In this document: piece by piece, positions 44,188 to 57,700 of the stretch
Numbering within the stretch: the stretch's first letter is position 1
Layout: every line of letters begins with the position of its first letter
From: Amia ocellicauda
Taxonomy: Eukaryota > Chordata > Actinopteri > Amiiformes > Amiidae
DNA: 64,000 bases
Reading direction: 5' to 3'
Assembly: GCF_036373705.1 (NCBI RefSeq)
Contig: NC_089863.1
Location: 9,016,357-9,080,356 of the forward strand
The notes under the pieces: generated by a model
Seen by the model: the letters and a program-made list of their open reading frames with translations, nothing else
Databases searched by the model: none
What the model was told of the DNA's origin: nothing
Program-made: the position numbers and the translations under genes

Positions 44188-44447
44188 TGTCTATTCCCAG
44201 TTCCAGAAATAGTTCCCCAGCATGAAACTATATAGCAGAACTATTGTATCTTAATGCCACTATTACTGTTACAAATCTGTTCAGTGTAACACATTGTAGA
44301 AAATGTGTATACAATATTGTTGTTATTGTTGTTTTTATTAGTAGTAAAGTATTTTATATTATTTGCGCTATGACATACAATATTTTCAATAAAAACAATC
44401 TTCTGAAAGCCCAGAATACGTAATTTTCAGTTTTGGACGTCTTTGTA
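44188..44447. mobile_element. Palindromic MITE, copy 2
   Basis: Shares CCCAGCATGAAACTATATAG through AACACATTGTAGAAAAT and CTGAAAGCCCAGAATA with the copy at 24.83-25.22 kb. It retains the right end GTTTTGGACGTCTTTGTA, the inverse of the other copy's left end. Confidence 0.75.
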
Positions 44448-44838
44448 AATCTTTCCACTGTTCCTGGTCTTACCCAGTCCATTTACAGTCTGCTGTGAGC
44501 TGCGATACAGAAGCACTGATGAAAGCCTCACAGATGAGACGTGCTGCGACCTGACTCCAAATTAAATCAAATTGGTTTCAGTTCAAACATATTTTCTTTT
44601 CCAGAAACTGTGTGCGAACAGGATTTCTCCATTTCTACATTATATTCTTCCTCCACGCACCTGTAATACAGGATGAACTTCTTCTGTTTTTTTTATTTTG
44701 TACATTTTGAGCCCTTATTTAAATTTTTAAACCACAATAATACCAAACTGCGGAGTGGCATCTTTTTAATTGAGGTGCTAGTTGCAATTCTTCTGTTACT
44801 TGTGCAGCTGCAGGTGGTGGGGACTCTGCAGACAATTT

Positions 44839-44953
44839 GGTCGCGTTCGTGTAGCGTAGATTTGTGCAGATCTGCGCGGCTCCACCAATGGCATCGGTGG
44901 GATTCTGCAGATCTGCTCAGAACTGCGAAAATCTGCGCAACACGTACGCGACC
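44839..44953. mobile_element. CpG-rich palindromic MITE, copy 2
   Basis: 115 bp from GGTCGCGTTCGTGTAGCG to CACGTACGCGACC, with the same internal arrangement (CAGATCTGCGCGGCTCC, CCAATGGCATC) as 43,052-43,157. Confidence 0.75.
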
Positions 44954-45214
44954 ACTGTGACTCTCTCCTTCAGTATGTCTCCATGCTGTATTTTCGTTGA
45001 GTATGAAAAGCAGTGGGGTGGTGTGACCTACAGATCAAGGTCAATTAAAATCTCACCAGATTTAAAATAAAATTCCAAATTTGTAGGAAAGGTTTTCTAG
45101 TTGTTTTTTTTAATTCCAAAACATACGATATTTTGAAAATACTAGTTGTATCGTAGTAATTCAATATCGTATATATTGTGGGTAACGATAACCGTGGCAA
45201 CCCTACTCTGGAGC

Positions 45215-45330
45215 TGGAGCATTAATTGAATAGTATATTGCTTTGTTAGGTCAATTAAGCAATTAAGACCTTAGTTGGAACAAAAACCAGCAGGGCAGGG
45301 GGTACTCCAGGACCGGTTTGAAAACCACTG
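45215..45330. mobile_element. hAT MITE right-end fragment
   Basis: TTGGAACAAAAACCAGCAGG ... CCGGTTTGAAAACCACTG resembles the right end of the 14.2-kb hAT MITE. The left end is missing. Confidence 0.6.
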
Positions 45331-46662
45331 CACTAGATGTTGGAACATTGCTTTGGGGATTTGCTTCCATTCAGTCACAAGAGCATTAGTGAGGTCGGGC
45401 GATCAGGCTCGGCTCAATTCATCACAAAGGTGTTCGAGCTGAACCTCTGGAGTCACTCCAGAGCCAGCAAACCTGGAGCACTGCAAACACTACCCTATTG
45501 TACTGTGTGTGTCTCTAGTGCAGTGTGTGTCAGAACTGACCTGTGTGTCTGCACTGTACTGCATGCCCATACACTCCTCCTTCTCACTCACTCTCACACC
45601 CTCTCTCTCCCTCCCTCTTTCCTCTCTCCTCTTCTCCCTGCCCTCTCTCCTCCCCTCTCTCTCATCCCTCCACCTCAGTGGCGCAAGATCAGGGCATAGT
45701 GACCAGGTGGAGGTGCTGTCTCTATTCCGGAGCTGCATCCAGGAGCACATCCGCCCCACCTTCCTGCACGCGCTCTGTCACCCCGACAAGTGGGCCTGGC
45801 CCTGGGCGTGGCTGTGGCGGCAGCGGTGCTGAGCGGGGGCTCCCTCTGGGCGGTGGCGGAGGCTGCGCAGCGACATGGGTGACATCGAGGCTCACTTCCT
45901 GTCCCACCCCGACGACTGCTTCTGGGTCGCAGAGGCTGAGGTCGCCAGGGGGTCGAAGGTCATCGTGGGGACGGTGGCTGTTACCAGGTGGAGTGGTGAG
46001 GTGGCAGAGGAAGAAGTCAGGGGTCACGGAGAGAAGGAGGGAGTGCAGGAGAGATGTAGGGAGGGGGAGAGTGAGAGAGAGAGGCCGGAGCAGGAGGAGG
46101 GGAGGGTGGCAGAGCTGTTCCGGATGCTGGTGCTGCCAGGCTGGCGGCGGGGGGGGCTGGGGAGGTGGCTGGCACAGACCGCCTTGGCCTTCTGCTCAGA
46201 GAGGGGCTACAGCCGCGTCATCCTGGAGACCAGCACCACTCAAGATGGCTGCGCTGGCGCTATACCGCGCCCTGGGTTTCCAGGACACACTCACCAGGGC
46301 ACTGCCCCTCACCATGCACCCCGCTCGCATCTCTGTGCTGCGCCTGGAGAAACCAATGTGATGCCCACACTGGCCCCCAGGGACACCAGAGACAGCACTG
46401 AGAGCACCGCTCACTACAGCACAACACAAAATATAGCACAACGCAGCTCAGACTATTGTTTGCAATACTGCTATTCTACTTAACTATCCTACTTCTATGC
46501 AGACCCCCCTATTGTAACAGCACTGCTCTACTACACTGTTACTACAACACAGCTTTACTACAGCAGTGTCTCTGGTACTACACTGTTATTACAGCACACA
46601 CCACTACTTCAACAGTTGTTGTGTCAATGTGAGAGGAGACTTTCACTGAGATTTGCCTGTAC

Positions 46663-46823
46663 AATAAACAATGATTTACTCACTGAGTGATGCTCAATTT
46701 TTGAAAATGTGTAGTGTGGTGCAGTGAATGTCTGTGGTTTGTGTGTGTTGCGTGGTGCAGAGTGTGTGTAGAAACATCCCAATGCTACACTTTTACTACA
46801 CAGCTTAATTAATTGTGTTTATT
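46663..46823. terminator. Facing polyadenylation signals of NAT8-5 and THTPA
   Basis: AATAAA on plus at 46663-46668 (NAT8 side) and AATAAA on minus at 46818-46823 (THTPA side, 164 bp past its stop) face each other about 150 bp apart. Versions of both signals recur in other units, so the unit is a convergent NAT8/THTPA pair. Confidence 0.75.
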
Positions 46824-46986
46824 CCAGTGAGATACACCACACTGACACTGACCTTCTCTGTCTGTCTGTCTGTCTATCTGTGTTCCAGGGCTCCTTAAAG
46901 CATCTCACATCCTCCCTGTATTTCTCTCTCAGTGTCACAGTATGTGATTGGCCAGCAGTCTCTGGTAGTTCTCTGGGATCTCAGTG

Positions 46987-48048
46987 TCATAGTATGTGTT
47001 TGGCCAGCAGTCTCTGGTAGTGCTCTGGGTGGAATCTCTGCAGGTAAACTTCCATCTTTCCTGGGACCTTCTTACCAGTAGACAGACCTGCAGGCACACA
47101 GAGATACTCAGTGCGTGCAGGCACACACACACACACACACACACAGCCAATCAGTCCAGTGTATAATGTGTCTTACCCAGCAACAGTGCAATGGTGTTGA
47201 TTGTGTTGAGAGCGACGTCAATGTTTCCAGGGTTGGAGGTCATGACTTCGATCTCACCCACACAGTAGCCGAAGTCCGCACTGTCCAGGTCGACCCGAGC
47301 CACCCCACCCGGGCCCTCCAGCCTGTAGGAGTGGCGCTGCGTAATGAACTCGGCAAAGGGCTGCAGCCCCAGGGCCCTCACCCATGCCACCCCACTGCCC
47401 TCATTCTCACCCTCCTCCTCTGCCCCTGTCTCTCCCTCCATCTCACCATACACCTTTGACTCTTTGATTCCCTTTGCCACTCTAGCTTCCTGCGTTTCTC
47501 CTGCTTTCCCTCCTGCCCCCTCTCTCCCGCTCAGCTGCTCCCTCACTCTGGCCATGATCTCAGGCAGCTCAGTGATTTCTCTGTAGCAGGTGCACTGCCT
47601 GTCTCCCTCCCTATCTCCTCCTCCTCCTCCTCCTCCTCCTCCCTTCCTCTCTCCTCCCTCGCTGCCTGCATCGGAACACTTCAGCTCCCAGCAGTCCCGG
47701 CGGCGGCGCAGCCACATGTTGCCCAGAGTGAGGCGCCAGTCCGGGGAGTCGAAATACTGATCACTGAACAGCATCTCCCCTACACTCACTGCTGAGAGGG
47801 AGGGATGGAGAGAGAAGGAGGGAGGAAGAAATAGGGAGGGAGAGGGAGAAGTGTGGAGGGTTAATACAGACACAGTGATGTCCTTATTCTCTGTGACCCA
47901 TTTCTCTTCTGAAAACGGATTATAATCTGGGAATTTAGTATGAATACACTGACTGACTGATTGACTAGATCAACTCACCTCCCAGATCGCTGAGTTTGGT
48001 CTGGATGTCTGGGCTGCACAGGAACTTCCTCTCCACCTCTACATTCAT
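46987..48048 (-). CDS. thtpa: Thiamine triphosphatase (THTPA), the only intact copy
   Basis: Three coding exons on minus: 48048-47979, 47791-47177, 47087-46987; phases agree and give 261 residues (human 230). CYTH-fold enzyme that hydrolyses thiamine triphosphate to the diphosphate in the cytosol, Mg-dependent. Visible motifs: EVERKF (residues 4-9, the CYTH ExExK), QYFDSPDW, MWLRRRRDCWELKC, ARVDLDSADFGYCVGEIEV and the C-terminal VYLQRFHPEHYQRLL. The start is the ATG before NVEVERK; the reading frame upstream begins only with GTG. A Gly/Glu/Lys-rich insert (about residues 60-150) with a poly-Gly run encoded by CTC repeats accounts for the extra length. The last exon contains the start of a 51-53-bp duplication that continues past the stop. 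The ATG-bearing exon is preceded by an acceptor, so the leader is spliced. Confidence 0.93.
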
Positions 48049-48367
48049 TTCTGACAGACACTCCCTGTCAGCCACACAGCACAGTACAGCACAGAATCAA
48101 ACAGTATATATTGTACATGACAATATAGCACAGTGTAGTCCAGTATAACACATTCCAGTGTAATACAGTACAGTAATATCTGCTGTAGTACTGTGTAGTC
48201 ACAGTCCTGTACAGGGCTATATTCACACTGTGATCAAAATGTACAGCTGTACACAAGCCTACTGAGTGCAAAACGCAATAAATAAGATCTGTCTGATTCT
48301 CATTCATTCATGGTCTTTATTAATTAGTTGAATAAATGAATGCTATCACGGTTGTGATCTTTCTTAC

Positions 48368-48720
48368 CCGCACAGGACGCCTCACAAACACACTGAGAAC
48401 CGGACAGGCGATCACCGGACACCCGTCTCGGGGGTCCTACTCCTTCACCGCCCCCTTGTGCATTCTGGGATTGTAGTCCGTTTCCCTGTGCGGCCTCCTC
48501 CTGCGGTGAGTTAATCGTTTTGGCCGCTTTGTTTTGAATAGATGACTCACATATGTATGGTACCATTTTAACACCGTTTAACGCCATTAAAATCGCACTG
48601 ACGATTAAACTACCGCTACCCACAATGCAATGCCAGGAAGGCGACGTCTTCTTTTTCCGACCTGAGCTGAGGAATGCGTGCCGCGGTGCCTTCTGGGACT
48701 TGCAGTTCTTCCGTTACACC
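48368..48720 (-). promoter_or_regulatory. THTPA leader exon and promoter with ZNF143-type sites
   Basis: A splice donor on minus (plus CTTAC at 48363-48367) marks the end of a non-coding THTPA exon at 48368; its relics persist in other units. Upstream, CpG density rises. On minus, ACTACAATCCCAGAATGC (about 48,461-48,478) closely matches the ZNF143/Staf SBS2 element, and ACTGCAAGTCCCAGAAGGC (about 48,688-48,706) is a second, weaker match. These motifs are common in housekeeping vertebrate promoters. Start site inferred, not seen. Confidence 0.65.
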
Positions 48721-48778
48721 TGGTTAAAGCGGCATGGACCCAAACTGGCACAACACAACAAGACCCATATTCTTACGA

Positions 48779-51700
48779 CATGAATGAGCTTTACAACAGC
48801 ACAAAATAACACAACATGAATGAGCTTTACAACAGCACAAAATAACACAACATGAATGAGCTTTACAACAGCACAAAATAACAACATTAATGAGCTTCAC
48901 AACAGCACAACATGAATGAGCTTTACAACAGCACAATATAACACAACATGAATGAGCTTTACAACAGCACAAAATAACACAAAATAACACAACATGAATG
49001 AGCTTCACAACAGGACAAAATAACACAAAATGAATGAGCTTTACAACAGCACAAAATAACACATTAATGAGCTTCACAACAGCACAACATGAATGAGCTT
49101 TAAAACAGCACAAAATAACACAAAATAACACATTAATGAGTTTCACAACAGCACAACATGAATGAGCTTTACAACAGCACAAAATAACACAACATGAATG
49201 AGCTTTACAACAGCACAAAATAACAACATTAATGAGCTTCACAACAGCACAATATAACACAACATGAATGAGCTTTACAACAGCACAATATAACACAACA
49301 TGAATGAGCTTTACAACAGCACTATATAACAACATGAATGAGCTTTACAACAGCACAAAATAACACAACATGAATGACCTTTACAACAGCACAATATAAC
49401 ACAACATGAATGAGCTTTACAACAGCACAATATAACACAACATGAATGAGCTTTACAACAACACAATATAACAACATGAATGAGCTTTACAACAGCACAA
49501 TATAACACAACATGAATGAGCTTCACAACAGCACAAAATAACACAACATGAATGAGCTTTAGAACAACACAAAATAACAACATTAATGAGCTTCACAACA
49601 GCACAATATAACACAACATGAATGACCTTCACAACAGCACAAAATAACACATTAATGAGCTTCACAACAGCACAATATAACACAACATGAATGAGCTTTA
49701 CAACAGCACAATATAACACAACATGAATGAGCTTTACAACAGCAAAAAATAACACATTAATGAGATTCACAACAGCACAACATGAATGAGCTTTACAACA
49801 GCACAAAATAACACAACATGAATGAGCTTTACAACAGCACAAAATAACACAACATGAATGAGCTTCAAAACAGCACAATATAACAAAATGAATGAGCTTT
49901 ACAACAACACAATATAACACAACATGAATGAGCTTAACAACAGCACAATATAACACAACATGAATGAGCTTTACAACAGCACAATATAACACAACATGAA
50001 TGAGCTTTACAACAGCACAATATAACACAACATGAATGAGCTTCACAACAGCACAAAATAACATTAATGAGCTTCACAACAGCACAACATGAATGAGCTT
50101 TACAACAGCACAAAATAACACAACATGAATGAGCTTTACAACAGCACAATATAACACAACATGAATGAGCTTCACAACAGCACAAAATAACATTAATGAG
50201 CTTCACAACAGCACAACATGAATGAGCTTTACAACAGCACAAAATAACACAACATGAATGAGCTTTACAACAGCACAAAATAACACAACATGAATGAGCT
50301 TTACAACAGCACAATATAACACAACATGAATGAGCTTTACAACAGCACAATATAACACAACATGAATGAGCTTTACAACAGCACAATATAACACAACATT
50401 AAGGAGCTTTACAACAGCACAATATAACACAACATGAATGAGCTTCACAACAACACAACATGAATGAGCTTTACAACAGCACAAAATAACACATTAATGA
50501 GCTTCACAACAGCACAACATGAATGAGCTTTACAACAGCACAATATAACACAACATGAATGAGCTTTACAACAACACAAAATAACACAACATGAATGAGC
50601 TTCAAAACAGCACAATATAACACAACATGAATGAGCTTTACAACAGCACAACATAACATCATGAATGAGCTTTACAACAGCACAAAATAACACATTAATG
50701 AGCTTCAAAACAGCACAAAATAACACAACATGAATGAGCATCACAACAGCACAAAATAACACCACATGAATGAGCTTTACAACAGCACAAAATAACACAT
50801 TAATGAGCTTCACAACAGCACAATATAACACAACATGAATGAGCTTTACAAGAGCACAAAATAACATTAATGAGCTTCACAACAGCACAATATAACACAA
50901 CATGAATGAGCTTTACAACAGCACAATATAACACAAGATGAATGAGTTTTACAACAGCACAGCATAACACATTAATGAGCTTCACAACAGCACAACATGA
51001 ATGAGCTTTACAACAGCACAAAAAAACACAACATGAATGAGCTTTACAACAACACAAAATAACACAACATGAATGAGCTTTACAACAACACAAAATAACA
51101 CAACATGAATGAGCTTTACAACAACACAATATAACAACATGAATGAGCTTTACAACAGCACAAAATAACAACATTAATGAGCTTCACAACAGCACAACAT
51201 GAATGAGCTTTACAACAGCACAAAATAACACAACATGAATGAGCTTTAGAAGAACACAAAATAACAACATTAATGAGCTTCACAACAGCACAATATAACA
51301 CAACATGAATGAGCTTCACAACAGCACAAAATAACACATTAATGAGCTTCACAACAGCACAATATAACACAACATGAATGAGCTTTACAACAGCACAATA
51401 TAACACAACATGAATGAGCTTTACAACAGCACAAAATAACACATTAATGAGCTTCACAACAGCACAACATGAATGAGCTTTACAACAGCACAAAATAACA
51501 CAACATGAATGAGCTTTAAAACAGCACAATATAACAAAATGAATGAGCTTTACAACAACACAATATAACACAACATGAATGAGCTTAACAACAGGACAAT
51601 ATAACACAACATGAATGAGCTTTACAACACCACAATATAACACAACATGAATGAGCTTTACAACAGCACAATATAACACAACATGAATGAGCTTCACAAC

Positions 51701-54700
51701 AGCACAACATGAATGATCTTTACAACAGCACAAAATAACACAACATGAATGAGCTTTACAACAGCACAATATAACACAACATGAATGAGCTTTACAACAG
51801 CACAATATAACACAACATGAATGAGCTTCACAACAGCACAAAATAACATTAATGAGCTTCACAACAGCACAACATGAATGAGCTTTACAACAGCACAAAA
51901 TAACACAACATGAATGAGCTTTACAACAGCACAAAATAACACAACATGAATGAGCTTTAAAACAGCACAATATAACAAAATGAATGACCTTTACAACAAC
52001 ACAATATAACACAACATGAATGAGCTTAATAACAGCACAATATAACACAACATGAATGAGCTTTACAACAGCACAATATAACACAACATGAATGAGCTTT
52101 ACAACAGCACAATATAACACAACATGAATGAGCTTCACAACAGCACAATATAACACACCATGAATGAGCTTTACAACAGCACAAAATAACACAACATGAA
52201 TGAGATTTACAACAGCACAAAATAACACATTAATGAGCTTCACAACAGCACAACATGAATGAGCTTTACAACAGCACAATATAACACAACATGAATGAGC
52301 TTTACAACAACACAAAATAACACAACATGAATGAGCTTCACAACAGCACAATATAACACATGAATGAGCTTTAGAACAGCACAATATAACACACCATGAA
52401 TGAGCTTTACAACAGCACAATATAACAACATGAATGAGCTTTACAACAGCACAATATAACAACATGAATGAGCTTTACAACAGCACAAAATAACACATTA
52501 ATGAGCTTCACAACAGCACAACATGAATGAGCTCACAACAGCACAAAATAACACAACATGAATGAGCTTTACAACAGCACAATATAACAACATGAATGAG
52601 CTTTACAACAGCACAAAATAACACATTAATGAGCTTCACAACAGCACAACATGAATGAGCTTCACAACAGCACAAAATAACACAACATGAATGAGCTTTA
52701 CAACAGCACAATATAACACAACATGAATGAGCTTCACAACAGCACAAAATAACATTAATGAGCTTCACAACAGCACAACATGAATGAGCTTTACAACAGC
52801 ACAAAATAACACAACATGAATGAGCTTTACAACAGCACAAAATAACACAACATGAATGAGCTTTACAACAGCACAATATAACACAACATGAATGAGCTTT
52901 ACAACAGCACAATATAACACAACATGAATGAGCTTTACAACAGCACAATATAACACAACATTAAGGAGCTTTACAACAGCACAATATAACACAACATGAA
53001 TGATCTTCACAACAACACAACATGAATGAGCTTTACAACAGCACAAAATAACACATTAATGAGCTTCACAACAGCACAACATGAATGAGCTTTACAACAG
53101 CACAATATAACACAACATGAATGAGCTTTACAACAACACAAAATAACACAACATGAATGAGCTTCAAAACAGCACAATATAACACAACATGAATGAGCTT
53201 CACAACAGCACAACATAACATCATGAATGAGCTTTACAACAGCACAAAATAACACATTAATGAGCTTCAAAACAGCACAAAATAACACAACATGAATGAG
53301 CATCACAACAGCACAAAATAACACCACATGAATGAGCTTTACAACAGCACAAAATAACACATTAATGAGCTTCACAACAGCACAATATAACACAACATGA
53401 ATGAGCTTTACAAGAGCACAAAATAACATTAATGAGCTTCACAACAGCACAATATAACACAACATGAATGAGCTTTACAACAGCACAATATAACACAAGA
53501 TGAATGAGTTTTACAACAGCACAGAATAACACATTAATGAGCTTCACAACAGCACAACATGAATGAGCTTTACAACAGCACAAAAAAACACAACATGAAT
53601 GAGCTTTACAACAACACAAAATAACACAACATGAATGAGCTTTACAACAACACAAAATAACACAACATGAATGAGCTTTACAACAACACAATATAACAAC
53701 ATGAATGAGCTTTACAACAGCACAATATAACACAACATGAATGAGCTTTACAACAGCACAAAATGACACAACATGAATGAGCTTTACAACAGCACAAAAT
53801 AACAACATTAATGAGCTTCACAACAGCACAACATGAATGAGCTTTACAACAGCACAAAATAACACAACATGAATGAGCTTTAGAAGAACACAAAATAACA
53901 ACATTAATGAGCTTCACAACAGCACAATATAACACAACATGAATGAGCTTCACAACAGCACAAAATAACACATTAATGAGCTTCACAACAGCACAATATA
54001 ACACAACATGAATGAGCTTTACAACAGCACAATATAACACAACATGAATGAGCTTTACAACAGCACAAAATAACACATTAATGAGCTTCACAACAGCACA
54101 ACATGAATGAGCTTTACAACAGCACAAAATAACACAACATGAATGAGCTTTAAAACAGCACAATATAACAAAATGAATGAGCTTTACAACAACACAATAT
54201 AACACAACATGAATGAGCTTAACAACAGGACAATATAACACAACATGAATGAGCTTTACAACACCACAATATAACACAACATGAATGAGCTTTACAACAG
54301 CACAATATAACACAACATGAATGAGCTTCACAACAGCACAACATGAATGATCTTTACAACAGCACAAAATAACACAACATGAATGAGCTTTACAACAGCA
54401 CAATATAACACAACATGAATGAGCTTTACAACAGCACAATATAACACAACATGAATGAGCTTCACAACAGCACAAAATAACATTAATGAGCTTCACAACA
54501 GCACAACATGAATGAGCTTTACAACAGCACAAAATAACACAACATGAATGAGCTTTACAACAGCACAAAATAACACAACATGAATGAGCTTTAAAACAGC
54601 ACAATATAACAAAATGAATGACCTTTACAACAACACAATATAACACAACATGAATGAGCTTAATAACAGCACAATATAACACAACATGAATGAGCTTTAC

Positions 54701-57700
54701 AACAGCACAATATAACACAACATGAATGAGCTTTACAACAGCACAATATAACACAACATGAATGAGCTTCACAACAGCACAATATAACACACCATGAATG
54801 AGCTTTACAACAGCACAAAATAACACAACATGAATGAGATTTACAACAGCACAAAATAACACATTAATGAGCTTCACAACAGCACAACATGAATGAGCTT
54901 TACAACAGCACAATATAACACAACATGAATGAGCTTTACAACAACACAAAATAACACAACATGAATGAGCTTCACAACAGCACAATATAACACAACATGA
55001 ATGAGCTTTACAACAGCACAAAATAACACATTAATGAGCTTCACAACAGCACAACATGAATGAGCTTTACAACAGCACAAAATAACACATTAATGAGCTT
55101 CACAACAGCACAACATGAATGAGCTTTACAACAGAACAAAATAACACATGAATGAGCTTTAGAACAGCACAATATAACACACCATGAATGAGCTTTACAA
55201 CAGCACAATATAACAACATGAATGAGCTTTACAACAGCACAATATAACAACATGAATGAGCTTTACAACAGCACAAAATAACACATTAATGAGCTTCACA
55301 ACAGCACAACATGAATGAGCTTCACAACAGCACAAAATAACACAACATGAATGAGCTTTACAACAGCACAATATAACAACATGAATGAGCTTTACAACAG
55401 CACAAAATAACACATTAATGAGCTTCACAACAGCACAACATGAATGAGCTTCACAACAGCACAAAATAACACAACATGAATGAGCTTTACAACAGCACAA
55501 AATAACAACATTAATGAGATTTACAACAACACAAAATAACAACATGAATGAGCTTCACAACAGCACAATATAACAACATGAATGAGCTTCACAACAGCAC
55601 AAAATAACACATTAATGAGCTTCACAACAGCACAAAATAACACAACATGAATGAGCTTAACAACAGCACAATATAACACAACATGAATGAGCTTTACAAT
55701 AGCACAAAATAACAACATTAATGAGCTTCACAACAGCACAAAATAACACAACATGAATGAGCTTTACAACAGCACAATATAACAACATGAATGAGCTTTA
55801 CAACAACACAAAATAACAACATGAATGAGCTTCACAACAGCACAAAAAAACACAACATGAATGAGCTTCACAACAGCACAATATAACACAACATGAATGA
55901 GCTTCACAACAGTACAAAATAACACATTAATGAGCTTCACAACAGCACAAAATAACACAACATGAATGAGCTTTACAACAGCACAAAATAACACATTAAT
56001 GAGCTTCACAACAGCACAACATGAATGAGCTTTACAACAGCACAATATAACACAACATGAATGAGCTTCACAACAGCACAAAATAACACAACATGAATGA
56101 GCTTTACAACAGCACAATATAACAACATGAATGAGCTTTACAACAGCACAAAATAACACATTAATGAGCTTCACAACAGCACAACATGAATGAGCTTCAC
56201 AACAGCACAAAATAACACAACATGAATGAGCTTTACAACAGCACAATATAACACAACATGAATGAGCTTCACAACAGCACAAAATAACATTAATGAGCTT
56301 CACAACAGCACAACATGAATGAGCTTTACAACAGCACAAAATAACACAACATGAATGAGCTTTACAACAGCACAAAATAACACAACATGAATGAGCTTTA
56401 CAACAGCACAATATAACACAACATGAATGAGCTTTACAACAGCACAATATAACACAACATGAATGAGCTTTACAACAGCACAATATAACACAACATTAAG
56501 GAGCTTTACAACAGCACAATATAACACAACATGAATGATCTTCACAACAACACAACATGAATGAGCTTTACAACAGCACAAAATAACACATTAATGAGCT
56601 TCACAACAGCACAACATGAATGAGCTTTACAACAGCACAATATAACACAACATGAATGAGCTTTACAACAACACAAAATAACACAACATGAATGAGCTTC
56701 AAAACAGCACAATATAACACAACATGAATGAGCTTCACAACAGCACAACATAACATCATGAATGAGCTTTACAACAGCACAAAATAACACATTAATGAGC
56801 TTCAAAACAGCACAAAATAACACAACATGAATGAGCATCACAACAGCACAAAATAACACCACATGAATGAGCTTTACAACAGCACAAAATAACACATTAA
56901 TGAGCTTCACAACAGCACAATATAACACAACAAGAATGAGCTTTACAAGAGCACAAAATAACATTAATGAGCTTCACAACAGCACAATATAACACAACAT
57001 GAATGAGCTTTACAACAGCACAATATAACACAAGATGAATGAGTTTTACAACAGCACAGAATAACACATTAATGAGCTTCACAACAGCACAACATGAATG
57101 AGCTTTACAACAGCACAAAAAAACACAACATGAATGAGCTTTACAACAACACAAAATAACACAACATGAATGAGCTTTACAACAACACAAAATAACACAA
57201 CATGAATGAGCTTTACAACAACACAATATAACAACATGAATGAGCTTTACAACAGCACAATAAAACACAACATGAATGAGCTTTACAACAGCACAAAATG
57301 ACACAACATGAATGAGCTTTACAACAGCACAAAATAACAACATTAATGAGCTTCACAACAGCACAACATGAATGAGCTTTACAACAGCACAATATAACAC
57401 AACATGAATGAGCTTTACAACAACACAAAATAACACAACATGAATGAGCTTCACAACAGCACAATATAACACAACATGAATGAGCTTTACAACAGCACAA
57501 AATAACACATTAATGAGCTTCACAACAGCACAACATGAATGAGCTTTACAACAGCACAAAATAACACATTAATGAGCTTCACAACAGCACAACATGAATG
57601 AGCTTTACAACAGCACAAAACACATGAATGAGCTTTAGAACAGCACAATATAACACACCATGAATGAGCTTTACAACAGCACAATATAACAACATGAATG

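Larger units (their letters stand above)
42369..46361 (+). pseudogene. NAT8-like pseudogene, copy 5
   Basis: The leader exon ends at 42369 with donor GCAAGT (GC, not GT); exon 2 is 45679-46361. Against NAT8-4, exon 2 is 93 bp shorter. It has a 22-bp deletion after CATAGTG (near 45,700), a 1-bp deletion (GACAAGTGGG, near 45,788), a 71-bp deletion removing the second hydrophobic segment and the following residues (near 45,860), and a 1-bp insertion (CTCAAGATGG, near 46,245). The acetyl-CoA loop has Arg-to-Trp (LGRWLAQ). Frame is lost at least three times. An internal frame from 45875 keeps part of the GNAT fold but then shifts. AATAAA at 46663-46668. The intron is 3.3 kb and full of repeats. 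Confidence 0.9.

Noticed and set aside
45543-46361. 272-codon frame over NAT8-5 as a possible novel fusion protein.
   Set aside because: It is the product of the frameshifting 22-, 1- and 71-bp deletions. Its middle is an out-of-frame reading of NAT8 sequence and only the last 38 or so residues return to frame.
48324-48623. 99-codon minus frame upstream of THTPA.
   Set aside because: It spans the donor at 48,367 and the promoter motifs, and has no homology I recognise. It is better explained as untranslated leader and promoter.
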